A DNA stretch of 12,413 bases from contig JACCYX010000325.1 in assembly GCA_013696265.1 (NCBI GenBank), positions 1 to 12,413 on the forward strand, read 5' to 3'. A program made the translations under genes and the position numbers. Below, in pieces: positions 6,237 through 12,413 of the stretch (positions within the stretch are counted from its first letter, which is position 1; each line of letters begins with the position of its first letter). This DNA comes from Chloroflexia bacterium. Its GTDB lineage: Bacteria > Chloroflexota > Chloroflexia > Thermomicrobiales > UBA6265. The notes below the pieces were generated by a model. The model saw only the letters and a program-made list of their open reading frames with translations. It was not told the DNA's origin and ran no database searches.

Positions 6237-7199
6237 GTGTCTGATGGTGCACTTCCGCTCATTATCGCGTTGACGATTACCGTCCTCATCATCGGTTTCT
6301 TCTTCTACTTCGTGCCGGTCGGATTGTGGGTGACCGCCATCTTCTCCGGGGCCCGGGTGAGTCTCGGGACACTGGTCGGGATGCGGCTTCGCAAGGTCAA
6401 TCCCAGCGACATCATCCGGCCCTACATCAGCGCGATCAAGGCCGGCCTCGATCTCAACGTGGGCCAGATGGAGGCGCACTTCCTGGCCGGCGGCAATGTC
6501 GGGCGGGTGGTCCAGGCGATTATTTCCGCCGACCGCGCCAATATCGAACTCCCTTGGAAGCGGGCGACCGCGATCGACCTGGCGGGACGCGATGTGCTGG
6601 AGGCCGTGCAGGTCAGCGTCAACCCCAAGGTGATCCAGACGCCGCGCGTTTCGGCGGTGGCCAAGGATGGAATCCAGCTCGTGGCGGTGGCCCGGGTCAC
6701 GGTGCGGGCCAATATCGACCGGCTCGTCGGCGGCGCCGGTGAGGAAACGATCATCGCCCGCGTCGGTGAAGGGACCGTTTCGTCGATCGGTTCGGCGGCG
6801 TCGCACAAGGAAGTGCTGGAGAACCCGGACCAGATCTCGCGCTTCGTGCTGGAGCGCGGTCTGGACGCGGGGACCGCGTACGAAATCCTCTCCATCGACA
6901 TTGCCGATGTCGATGTGGGCCGCAACATTGGCGCTGAACTCCAGACCGACCAGGCTGAGGCGGACAAGAAGATTGCCCAGGCCAAGGCCGAGGAGCGCCG
7001 GGCCATGGCGATGGCGGCAGAGCAGGAGATGCGCGCCAAGGTCGTCGAGGCCGAAGCCGAAGTGCCGATGGCCCTCGCCGAAGCGTTCCGAACGGGCCGC
7101 CTGGGCGTGATGGATTACTACCGGATGGAGAACGTGCAGGCCGATACGGCGATGCGCGAATCGATCAGCAACGACGGCAAGTCCGGGGACCGGTCATGA
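6237..7199 (+). CDS. floA: FloA flotillin-like membrane scaffold protein
   Basis: FloA (YqfA family) organises functional membrane microdomains and affects lipid order and the assembly of membrane complexes. The start is the GTG at 6237, with GGGAAAGG 9 bases before it; the longer open frame has no site. The product is 320 residues, normal for FloA (about 330). A hydrophobic hairpin-like segment lies at 8-36, followed by an SPFH/PHB-like region (about 45-225) with typical blocks such as WKRATAIDLAGRDVLEAV, GEGTVSSIGSA and SIDIADVDVGRNIGA. A charged coiled-coil stretch (238-283) is rich in A, E, K and Q and ends with EVPMALAEAFRTGRLGVMDYY. The order nfeD-floA is seen in many bacteria, and the NfeD protein is the expected partner. 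A small gene follows after 46 bases, probably in the same transcript. Confidence 0.93.
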   Translation: MSDGALPLIIALTITVLIIGFFFYFVPVGLWVTAIFSGARVSLGTLVGMRLRKVNPSDIIRPYISAIKAGLDLNVGQMEAHFLAGGNVGRVVQAIISADRANIELPWKRATAIDLAGRDVLEAVQVSVNPKVIQTPRVSAVAKDGIQLVAVARVTVRANIDRLVGGAGEETIIARVGEGTVSSIGSAASHKEVLENPDQISRFVLERGLDAGTAYEILSIDIADVDVGRNIGAELQTDQAEADKKIAQAKAEERRAMAMAAEQEMRAKVVEAEAEVPMALAEAFRTGRLGVMDYYRMENVQADTAMRESISNDGKSGDRS

Positions 7200-7245
7200 T
7201 GACCGCCGCCTGGGGTAGCTCTGGGATCACGAACGGAGGCGTTTC

Positions 7246-7671
7246 ATGAGTCTCTTTCGGGAGTTGGCCAACGCCGTCCGGGAGCAGATGGACCTGGCTC
7301 GCGCCCAGTCCCAGCCGCCGATCCGGCCGACCTCCATCTACGCGGCGGGCGCCACCGGCGAGCCGGACCAGCAACGCCCCCGTTCGCCATCGTCGCCAGC
7401 CAGGGACATCGCGGCCCGGCGCGAGGGGAGAAACATCTACCCGGAAGGTCCGATCCCCAACAACGAAGCGTCCGCTCGACGCCGGCCTCCGGTGGCGACG
7501 CGCCAGGTTCCTCAGGGCGATTCGCGCGCCGCGCTCCTGACCGCGCTGCGTTCGCCGGCGTCGTTGCGCACGGCGATCCTGGTCCGGGAGATCCTGGATC
7601 CGCCGGTCGCCTTGCGGGGCAACGATTCGCCGGGCGGTGGGGGCGGCAATCCTGGATCGCCAAACTCCTGA
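7246..7671 (+). CDS. Small Pro/Arg-rich protein of the nfeD-floA operon, function unknown
   Basis: The ATG at 7246 follows GGAGGC at good spacing, 46 bases after floA. The 141-residue product has no signal peptide or membrane helix. The N-terminus (MSLFRELANAVREQMDLAR) looks like an amphipathic helix. The middle (about 22-95) is a disordered-looking stretch rich in P, R, S and A. A compact C-terminal block (about 95-124, including SLRTAILVREILDPPVALR) is probably helical, and a glycine-rich tail follows. From memory, small proteins ending in an EILGPP-like motif occur elsewhere in bacteria, some beside floA, but I cannot verify this here. The position suggests a role with the NfeD-FloA complex, perhaps as an adaptor bound through the C-terminal helix; that is inference. 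Coding status is well supported by the site, spacing and codon pattern. Confidence 0.78.
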   Translation: MSLFRELANAVREQMDLARAQSQPPIRPTSIYAAGATGEPDQQRPRSPSSPARDIAARREGRNIYPEGPIPNNEASARRRPPVATRQVPQGDSRAALLTALRSPASLRTAILVREILDPPVALRGNDSPGGGGGNPGSPNS

Positions 7672-7701
7672 CAGGCAGTACGGAGGATCCATCAGGAGTC
7701 A

Positions 7702-7730
7702 GTAGGGGAGCACCTTGTGTGCTCCCCTAC
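7702..7730. terminator. 12-bp hairpin after the nfeD-floA operon
   Basis: GTAGGGGAGCAC (7702-7713) pairs perfectly with 7719-7730 around the loop CTTGT, 30 bases past the stop of the last operon gene. There is no U tract after it (CAAAACAG follows), so termination is likely but not certain. It shares the GTAGGGG...CCCCTAC style with hairpins at 4474-4540 and 8698-8724. Confidence 0.6.
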
Positions 7731-7844
7731 CAAAACAGCCTTGGCGAACAATCCACGATAGACTTGTTCCAGACGTCAGGTCATGGTGGAGCTGCTTCGT
7801 CTCTTTTCGGCGAGCAATCGCCCGCGCCATGAAAGTCCCTTCCC

Positions 7845-8093
7845 ATGAGCACTATTCCCGCCTCGACCATCACGGATCAACCCTTGGATCGCTATATCGA
7901 CCGCTTTCTCTTCGCCAAGGGCTGGCGCGTGACCGATGTCGTGCGGCGAACCGACGCCGCCGAGTTCGAGGTCACGATCACCAAGGGCGAGGATCCGGAC
8001 AAGGGACGCTCGGTAACCCGCTCGGCGTCATCGGCGGGCGAGGCGACGTTCAAGGCGTGCAGTACGGCACGACTCATCCAGGAAGCGATCTGA
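7845..8093 (+). CDS. Small hypothetical protein, 82 residues
   Basis: I do not recognise this protein. It starts at ATG 7845 with only a weak purine stretch (GAAAG) upstream and ends at 8093. The product is soluble: no signal peptide or membrane helix. Predicted elements are a helix (about 13-24, PLDRYIDRFLFAKG), two strands around WRVTDVVRRTDAAEFEVTIT, a charged turn (KGEDPDKGR) and a C-terminal helix (about 65-82) with a single cysteine. This helix-strand-strand-helix order in a short protein, with GW at the start of the strand, recalls the unrelated-looking gene at 12150, but the similarity is too weak to call them homologues. Coding status rests on codon pattern and on position between a hairpin and the next gene. 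Confidence 0.6.
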   Translation: MSTIPASTITDQPLDRYIDRFLFAKGWRVTDVVRRTDAAEFEVTITKGEDPDKGRSVTRSASSAGEATFKACSTARLIQEAI

Positions 8094-8121
8094 CCACGGC
8101 GAGTCCGAATCGATTCGCCGG

Positions 8122-8130
8122 TGCTAGACT
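8122..8130 (+). promoter_or_regulatory. Possible extended -10 promoter of the AOC/dirigent-like gene
   Basis: TGCTAGACT is an extended -10 (TG, one base, TAGACT) 47 bases upstream of the ATG at 8178. No clear -35 box is present, as is common with extended -10 promoters. Confidence 0.4.
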
Positions 8131-8177
8131 GCGAGGATCGACCGTCAGTCCGTCATTCGATCCCTCTGGAGGCAGCA

Positions 8178-8684
8178 ATGATCAACTTTCGCTCGCGTGT
8201 TGGGTTGCTCGTCGGTTTGGCCATGCTCGTCCCGGCGGGACTGGCGGGCGCCGCCTCGGCCCAGGAGGCCACGCCGGTCACGGACGACAGCGCAATGGTC
8301 TTCACGCTCGTCGAGCGGGCGGACTTCGTGACCATCCTCGATCTTGGCGACCCCGGCACCAGCCCCGGCGACCTGACGGTGTGGGGTCCGGACCCACTCT
8401 ACGACGAAGCGAACCAAACCGACACGGGCGCCCTCACCCACGGCTCGTGCATGGCGCTCAACACCGAGGGCGACAATCACTGCCAGGAAACGGTCCTCTT
8501 CGCCGACGGCGGCACGATCGAGATCCAGGGCATCCAGCGTGGCTCCGGCGAGCCATCGCTGACCACGATCGTGGGCGGATCGGGCATGTACCGGGGCGCC
8601 ACCGGAACGGTGCTGGTCGATCCGTCAGACGACTTCAGGCTCTGGACAAAAACCTTCGAGGTCTACCTTCCGGGCAATGCCTGA
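8178..8684 (+). CDS. Secreted AOC/dirigent-like beta-barrel protein
   Basis: The 168-residue product has a signal peptide (1-28, hydrophobic core LLVGLAMLVPAGLAGAA, cleavage after ASAQ) and a mature domain resembling the allene oxide cyclase/dirigent-like barrel. Supporting features are the early DLGDPGTSPGD segment, the central TIEIQGIQ strand, and the late GGSGMYRGATGTV motif typical of the fold. Two cysteines (C91, C102) flank the NTEGDN loop and may form a disulfide outside the cell. The start at 8178 is chosen because TGGAGG lies just before it; an earlier ATG at 8121 has none. The role of bacterial members is unknown, and the plant enzyme activity should not be assumed. A hairpin terminator follows closely. 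Confidence 0.82.
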   Translation: MINFRSRVGLLVGLAMLVPAGLAGAASAQEATPVTDDSAMVFTLVERADFVTILDLGDPGTSPGDLTVWGPDPLYDEANQTDTGALTHGSCMALNTEGDNHCQETVLFADGGTIEIQGIQRGSGEPSLTTIVGGSGMYRGATGTVLVDPSDDFRLWTKTFEVYLPGNA

Positions 8685-8697
8685 TCCGCGGATGAAA

Positions 8698-8724
8698 GGG
8701 GGAGGCCCATGTGGGGCCTCCCCC
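8698..8724 (+). terminator. 11-bp hairpin after the AOC/dirigent-like gene
   Basis: GGGGGAGGCCC (8698-8708) pairs perfectly with 8714-8724 around the loop ATGTG, 13 bases past the stop codon. No strong U tract follows (TACCCGTATG). Confidence 0.65.
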
Positions 8725-8802
8725 TACCCGTATGCCATGGGACTACCGACGGCGACACGCGCGAACTCCCGCACGCGACCGTGAAGTAGCCTTTCGCGAA
8801 GC

Positions 8803-9015
8803 ATGAACGCCGTTGCGCCGGGCTCCTATTGCCCGATGCGATCTCGGATGCGGCCAGACCAAACCCTGAATCGACCCACAACCCGCACCCGTCTCCCCAT
8901 CGCGTTCCAGGCCAAACCGCGACAGGTCGTGGTCCGTTGCCTGCTGGTTGCCGCCTTCTTCGGCATCGCGTTCGCGATCGATCAGTTCACCGGCCAGCGT
9001 TTCAGCGCGATCTGA
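8803..9015 (+). CDS. Possible small membrane protein, 70 residues
   Basis: The frame from ATG 8803 encodes a basic N-terminal half followed by one likely membrane helix (about 42-59, VVVRCLLVAAFFGIAFAI) and a short polar end. There is no convincing ribosome binding site at 8803 or at the internal ATG 8836. The N-terminal half has an unremarkable, proline- and arginine-rich composition that could be non-coding. The hydrophobic segment is the only positive sign. I do not recognise it. Confidence 0.35.
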   Translation: MNAVAPGSYCPMRSRMRPDQTLNRPTTRTRLPIAFQAKPRQVVVRCLLVAAFFGIAFAIDQFTGQRFSAI

Positions 9016-9073
9016 GGCAGCGCTACCCTGGTTCAGCGAGCGGAGTCCGTGACCCGCGTGACCGCTCCCCTGC

Positions 9074-9310
9074 CTACAGGTCGCCGGGGTTCGAGTCCGA
9101 CCACTCCGCCCTGGCCAGGTCGCCAGGGCGATCGAGGTGAACGTCGGTATCGACCCGGGTCACCCAGGCGAGGGGAATCCAGTGGTGATTCCCGTCATCA
9201 TCCTTCGTCAGCTTGATCGTGTTTCCCGCGTCGAGGTGGTCGACGGCGCCGATAGTCTCGCCAGTCATGCCGACAACCGCCATGTGTTCCTTGATCCTGG
9301 TGGTATCCAT
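9074..9310 (-). CDS. DUF2171-family protein
   Basis: The 78-residue product matches the DUF2171 pattern: MDTTRIKEHMAVVGMTGE (start of a PRC-barrel-like fold), GAVDHLDAGNTIKLTKDD, then HHWIPLAWVTRVDTDVHL. Members are small soluble proteins, often found in several copies and near stress genes. Their function is not known. The start at 9310 has AAAGGA upstream at a rather long 10-base spacing, as read on the minus strand. The last 16 residues (RPGDLARAEWSDSNPG) extend past the conserved part. It stands alone, in the opposite orientation to both neighbours. Confidence 0.85.
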   Translation of the reverse strand: MDTTRIKEHMAVVGMTGETIGAVDHLDAGNTIKLTKDDDGNHHWIPLAWVTRVDTDVHLDRPGDLARAEWSDSNPGDL

Positions 9311-9494
9311 CGTCCGGCAATCCTTTCATGTCGTGGGAGGAAGGACGGCGAGCCCGTCAACGTGGCCCGCTCTGGCATCCGGCCAGCATAGCACCGATGA
9401 TTCCAGGCGGTTTCCAGGGCACGTACCGGTCCAGCCTTTCCGCGTGCATCATGGACCCGCTGAACCTGACTGAAAGGGGCTCGATAACCTGGAT

Positions 9495-9523
9495 TTGGCG
9501 AACGTGGGCCGGTGCCGTATCAT
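9495..9523 (+). promoter_or_regulatory. Sigma-70-like promoter of the diguanylate cyclase gene
   Basis: TTGGCG (9495-9500) and TATCAT (9518-9523) are separated by 17 bases, the optimal spacing. Each box differs from the consensus at two positions. The predicted start of transcription near 9530 would leave a short leader of about 17 bases before the GTG at 9547. Confidence 0.5.
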
Positions 9524-9546
9524 GCGGACAATGAGGAAGGACGGAA

Positions 9547-10494
9547 GTGGCCACCACCGCCAGGCACGTGAACCGGCATACCGCATACCGGTGGTTGTCC
9601 CGGGTCCTGTTTCCCCACAGCTACATCGGCAAGATTCTCTTGCTGACATTTGTCGCCGCTCATACCCCGTTGATCGGGCTGATCACCTACATGGCCGTGC
9701 GCTCGCCGGTGGACCCGGCCACGACCATTGCCCTGGTGGTGGTTGGGCTGGCGGCCACGCTGATCGGCTCTGGCGTCGCCGTGACGGGCATCTGGGTGCT
9801 CCTGACCCCGGTCGCCAGTTCGTCCCGTGCCCTGGAGAGCTACCTCCGCGACGGCGTCCGCCTCCCGCTGCCGATCGATGTCGACGATGAAGGGGGACGG
9901 CTCATGGCGAATGTCCACGGCACGCTGGAGGGGCTCGACCGGACGATCGGGCAACTCGAAGAGCTGGTCATCCGCGACGAGTTGACGGGGGTCTATAACC
10001 GGCGGGAGGGAACGCGGCGCCTGCTCGAGCACGTTGACGCCGGCGGGGCCACACCGGGTGAGCTGGCGCTGATCCTGTTCGATGCCGATGAGTTGAAAGC
10101 GATCAACGACCGATGGGGCCACGGTGTTGGCGACCGCGTGCTCCAGCGGTTCGCCGGGGTCATCGCCCAGCGGGTGGGGAGGCATGGATGGGTAGCCCGC
10201 TGGGGAGGCGATGAGTTCGTGGCGGTGGTGTGGGAAACCGGCGCGGACCGCCTGGCCGAGCGGCTGATCCAGGGCATGATGCAGGATCTCGACGGCAACC
10301 CAGTGCGGGTGGCCACCGGCGAGCAGATTCGCCCGACGTTGAGCGTGGGGCTGGCCCGGCGCACCGCGGGCGACACCCTGGAGGGATTGTTCGATCGGGC
10401 GGACGCCGAGTTGTACCGGACCAAGCGGAAGCGGGGCACTACCCGGACCAGGCCGTCTGCCAGACACGTCGTGACCGACAGCCTGTTTCCGTGA
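9547..10494 (+). CDS. Membrane-bound GGDEF diguanylate cyclase
   Basis: This enzyme should make cyclic di-GMP from two GTP at the inner face of the membrane. The start is GTG 9547 with AGGAAGG just upstream. The 315-residue product has two membrane helices (about 28-50 and 60-87) with only a short external loop between them. A linker with a likely signalling helix (about 117-143, HGTLEGLDRTIGQLEELV) follows. The GGDEF domain runs from RDELTGVYNRR (143-153) to the end, with the nucleotide/metal motif FDADELKAINDRWGH and an intact GGDEF (220-224). The allosteric inhibitory RxxD motif normally found just before VARxGGDEF is missing: the sequence there is GRHG. Product inhibition may therefore be weak. 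There is no EAL domain. The tiny external loop argues against a large ligand-binding sensor; it may sense the membrane state. Confidence 0.92.
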   Translation: MATTARHVNRHTAYRWLSRVLFPHSYIGKILLLTFVAAHTPLIGLITYMAVRSPVDPATTIALVVVGLAATLIGSGVAVTGIWVLLTPVASSSRALESYLRDGVRLPLPIDVDDEGGRLMANVHGTLEGLDRTIGQLEELVIRDELTGVYNRREGTRRLLEHVDAGGATPGELALILFDADELKAINDRWGHGVGDRVLQRFAGVIAQRVGRHGWVARWGGDEFVAVVWETGADRLAERLIQGMMQDLDGNPVRVATGEQIRPTLSVGLARRTAGDTLEGLFDRADAELYRTKRKRGTTRTRPSARHVVTDSLFP

Positions 10495-10537
10495 TTCGAC
10501 GACGCAATCACGCCACCATGCGGATTGGGGTACGGCC

Positions 10538-10768
10538 GTGGTGTTGCTGATCTTCGGTGCTCTCTGCAACGTGATTGGCCTGGTGCTCGTGCTCGGGGCT
10601 GGGCACTTTCGCGTTCGGGAACGAATCGCGTTCATCAAGGCGAAGGAGACCAATGACGAGGGCGAACAACCGGCGCTCGAAGGTTCATGGTCGATCGCGA
10701 CAGGTGGGTTCCTGATCATCATCGGCAGTGCGGTCATGACCTACGAACTCATGAACCGGTACGCCTGA
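10538..10768 (+). CDS. Small two-helix membrane protein, 76 residues
   Basis: The frame from GTG 10538 (or GTG 10541) encodes helix 1 (about 2-22, LLIFGALCNVIGLVLVLG), a charged loop (HFRVRERIAFIKAKETNDEGE) and helix 2 (about 52-70). GGGG at 10526-10530 could serve as a weak ribosome binding site. It lies 43 bases after the diguanylate cyclase gene in the same direction, so they may be co-transcribed. I do not recognise a family. The clear alternation of hydrophobic and charged segments supports coding. Confidence 0.65.
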   Translation: MVLLIFGALCNVIGLVLVLGAGHFRVRERIAFIKAKETNDEGEQPALEGSWSIATGGFLIIIGSAVMTYELMNRYA

Positions 10769-10806
10769 TCTCGTCCACCTCACGGCACCTGACACAATCC
10801 CCCCAA

Positions 10807-11199
10807 TCAACCGGCCCCGGCGGCGTCCCACCCTTCGGTGCGGAGCGCCGCCGTGTAGACATCGATCTGGCTGAGCATGTGCAGCATGCCGACCAGCACG
10901 AGGTCGTCGATCGCGAAGGCCGGGGTGATCGCCCGCACGATATCCTGCTGGGCGGGCCGTCCACGTGGCCGTCCAGACAAACTGAGGGCAAATTCGATCG
11001 CCCGGGCGATCTCATTGGCCAGGTCGTAGTTTGGGGAGTCGTTCGCATCGTTCACGTGTCTGTCCCACCAGCCGTTCCACGCTGTTTGCCATACATCAGG
11101 GTCGGAGCTGGCCCAGGATGGATTTCCATAGGAGCAGTATACGGGATGGGGACCCGATATTCCTAGTACCTGTCCCAGAGAATAGTACTTTAGGACCAT
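10807..11199 (-). CDS. Hypothetical protein, up to 130 residues
   Basis: I do not recognise this protein. The first part (about 1-58) is aromatic and polar (VWQTAWNGWWDRHVND is notable for five tryptophans in the region). The second part (about 58-125) looks helical: LANEIARAIEFALSLSG, then QDIVRAITPAFAIDDLVLVGMLHMLSQIDVY. No signal peptide or clear membrane helix. No ribosome binding site precedes ATG 11199. The first 25 or so codons use A- and T-ending codons unlike the GC-ending usage of the rest, and a -10-like TATACT lies inside at 11136-11141 (minus strand). GTG 11055 (residue 49), preceded by GGTGGGAC, is a possible alternative start. The 3' part is well supported as coding; the 5' end is not. 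Confidence 0.6.
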   Translation of the reverse strand: MVLKYYSLGQVLGISGPHPVYCSYGNPSWASSDPDVWQTAWNGWWDRHVNDANDSPNYDLANEIARAIEFALSLSGRPRGRPAQQDIVRAITPAFAIDDLVLVGMLHMLSQIDVYTAALRTEGWDAAGAG

Positions 11200-11651
11200 G
11201 TGGACTTGTGGGAGGGGCCTAGACCGCGGATGATCACGGGATGGCGCCTACCCCGGACCTGAGGACGTGCTCAATTGCCCGGCGACGCGGCAAGCGAGGC
11301 AGCCCGAGTCATCGGGGGATCGCCCGGTTCCAATGGACTTCCGGTGGAACACGAGGAGTTTTTTGCGGGGGCCAATCGACCGAATGCCGCCTGACCGCCG
11401 CGCACGGTGGAGAACTGTGGCGCAGGGGTTCATCAGCCCGTGGCAGTTCAGGATGACGACAGCCCCAGGCCGGACTGCTGACCGGCCTGGGGCTGTTGCG
11501 TCATCGAGGGACGCGACCACGACACGTCTTCGAGTATCGACGATGCGATGCCGTACGCACACTCCCGTCAACGAACGCGATGGTCCTGGCCCGGAAGGCC
11601 ACACCGGGCGTGCCAGTCACTCCCGGATCGTGGACGCATCCCCACGCCCGG
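11200..11651. other. Intergenic stretch, no gene seen apart from a long hairpin
   Basis: These 452 bases lie between the starts/ends of two minus-strand genes. Open frames cross it, but their composition is arginine/proline-rich and typical of chance frames in high-GC DNA, and none has a site or a recognisable domain. The only structure is the long hairpin at 11452-11505. Confidence 0.45.
11452..11505. terminator. Long hairpin, 15-bp perfect stem extended by 7 bp
   Basis: ACAGCCCCAGGCCGG (11459-11473) pairs perfectly with 11482-11496 around an 8-base loop. Beyond a 2-base bulge, GATGACG (11452-11458) pairs with CGTCATC (11499-11505), giving 22 base pairs in all. It is 147 bases downstream of the minus-strand gene ending at 11652, rather far for a simple terminator, and no U tract follows. 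It may be a terminator or an independent structured element. Confidence 0.5.
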
Positions 11652-11855
11652 TCATGATGCGATGCCTTCGTCATGCGGGGGCCGAGGCGGGCGCGCCAAC
11701 GCCGCTTCAAGTTCGAGGATACGGGTGCGCAAGGCGGCTTCGTCGTACCGATCCTCTCGCCGCCGGCCAGCCTGAAACGCCGCCATCAGCAACACGCCAA
11801 TGTTGATGCCGATCACGAGCCCCACGATGTCCCCGAGAATCACGGGCCAGCTCAT
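11652..11855 (-). CDS. Small membrane protein with coiled-coil tail, 67 residues
   Basis: The start at 11855 has AAGGAG 7 bases upstream, an excellent site. The product has one membrane helix (about 5-28, VILGDIVGLVIGINIGVLLM), a basic stop (GRRRE at 30-34), and a short amphipathic, coiled-coil-like helix (about 38-54, DEAALRTRILELEAALA), ending in a proline-rich tail. The basic cluster suggests the tail faces the cytoplasm. I do not recognise a family. An extended -10-like TGGTACTAT lies upstream on the same strand (11912-11920). Confidence 0.75.
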   Translation of the reverse strand: MSWPVILGDIVGLVIGINIGVLLMAAFQAGRRREDRYDEAALRTRILELEAALARPPRPPHDEGIAS

Positions 11856-11911
11856 TCAGGTTCTCCTTGGCGCCGGCAAGCGAGAGATCGATGCTCTTCC
11901 TGGCTAAGCCG

Positions 11912-11920
11912 ATAGTACCA
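11912..11920 (-). promoter_or_regulatory. Possible extended -10 promoter of the small membrane protein gene
   Basis: On the minus strand the bases read TGGTACTAT, an extended -10 with TACTAT, about 57 bases before the ATG at 11855. No -35 box is recognisable. Confidence 0.35.
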
Positions 11921-12149
11921 GACGGGCCTCCATTCGGGGCCAGTCCAGCGATCCGGCGCGAGCCGGAGGGTTTCCGGACCACGAAATCAACGGCTAACGT
12001 CCCATGCTTTTCGGACTACGTGGGCCGGACGATCCGACGTGATCGCCAGGACACATTGGCTAGAAGAGTCCCATTTCCTCAGTTCACGCATTCGCCTACG
12101 GTCATATGTGTGAATCGCTCAATTGTCCGCAACGCGGAGGGAAGCTGGC

Positions 12150-12413
12150 ATGAGCGATAACCTGCTCACCTATGACGAACTGGTGGCGGCGGGCTGGACG
12201 TTGAACCCCAGGAAGGGCGTGGAACCCGCGGGCTTTGTCAGTCTCAGTTTCCACCTCGTCCGCGACGGGCGATCGATCAAATACGTGCAGGGGTACGGAC
12301 GAACGTACGAGGAGGCTCTTGGCGATGCCGTTCACGAAGCCAACACTTGGCTCAAGGCCGAGCGCATCGTCGAGTTCCACCGCGAGTCCGCCAGTCCCAG
12401 CCGGGCGGGCCGG
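12150..12413 (+). CDS. Hypothetical protein, 3' end cut by the window
   Basis: The ATG at 12150 follows GGAGGGAAG, a good site. Eighty-eight codons are open to the window edge with no stop. The start MSDNLLTYDELVAAGWTL is followed by strands (FVSLSFHLVRDGRSIKYVQGYG) and a helix (TYEEALGDAVHEANTWLKAERI), then a basic, serine-rich segment (about 77-88). It is soluble, with no signal peptide. The beta-beta-alpha order and the phrase YEEALGDAVHEA suggest a small single-domain protein with a helix packed on a sheet. I do not recognise a named family. The 280-odd bases before it hold no gene that I can support. Confidence 0.72.
   Translation, partial: MSDNLLTYDELVAAGWTLNPRKGVEPAGFVSLSFHLVRDGRSIKYVQGYGRTYEEALGDAVHEANTWLKAERIVEFHRESASPSRAGR

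Noticed and set aside
5890..6273. Missing NfeD OB domain encoded in another frame
   Set aside because: The other two plus frames over this stretch were read and show either stops or arginine-rich shadow sequence, without an OB pattern.
7715..8695. Plus-strand open frame of 326 codons
   Set aside because: It overlaps two better supported genes in other frames, and its composition is arginine/histidine/glycine-rich, as expected of a shadow frame in high-GC DNA.
9040..9110. Possible tRNA: GGTTCGAGTCC followed by ACTCCGCC, with GCGGAGT about 60 bases upstream
   Set aside because: Aligning the T-loop consensus leaves only two pairs in the T stem, the acceptor pairing is out of register, and there is no D arm. 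The stretch overlaps the end of the DUF2171 gene on the other strand.
11267..11806. Plus-strand open frame of 179 codons
   Set aside because: It crosses the long hairpin and the antisense strand of the 11652-11855 gene, has shadow-like composition and no start signal.
1..12413. CRISPR array or tandem direct repeats
   Set aside because: No regularly spaced repeat units were seen anywhere in the window.

Overview
This window looks like a piece of a high-GC chromosome from a Chloroflexota bacterium, most likely of the Thermomicrobia type. That placement is inferred from the protein families and their style: exported Ferritin_2 proteins with Tat signals, a two-domain cupredoxin, a secreted AOC/dirigent-like protein, a DUF2171 protein and an NfeD-FloA pair. 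No rRNA, tRNA or universal marker gene is present to confirm it.

Layout. At the left edge is the 5' part of a DUF4037-type gene on the minus strand, apparently frameshifted after about 56 codons. Immediately upstream of its ribosome binding site sits a complete IS630-family element (257-1405). It has perfect inverted ends, a TA duplication and a transposase split into two frames at an A6G5 run. Next come a minus-strand secreted cupredoxin gene (1569-2336) and, divergently, two tandem Tat-exported ferritin-like genes (2743-3393, 3440-4270). The second of these carries a C-terminal sorting-signal-like tail. A terminator and a 210-bp MITE-like element with 16-bp inverted ends follow (4371-4580).

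The centre is a membrane operon: an NfeD-type membrane serine protease (4742-6181), FloA flotillin-like protein (6237-7199) and a small proline/arginine-rich protein (7246-7671). To the right are small or accessory genes: an 82-residue hypothetical protein, a secreted AOC/dirigent-like barrel protein, a possible small membrane protein, a DUF2171 protein (minus), a membrane-bound GGDEF diguanylate cyclase with its own sigma-70-like promoter, a two-helix membrane protein, an unrecognised 130-residue protein (minus), a one-helix membrane protein (minus) and an 88-codon hypothetical gene cut by the window end.

How the genes may work together. Most of the recognisable genes act at the membrane or outside it. 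The cupredoxin and the two di-iron-type ferritin-like proteins could form an extracytoplasmic metal/redox set (inference from adjacency only). NfeD and FloA are a known pair in membrane microdomain organisation, and the small third gene is a candidate partner. I saw no CRISPR array, toxin-antitoxin pair, restriction system or phage gene, and no clearly new defence or biosynthetic system. The most unusual items are the IS630 frameshift architecture, the nested-palindrome element, the NfeD protein without a recognisable OB domain, and the FloA-linked small protein.
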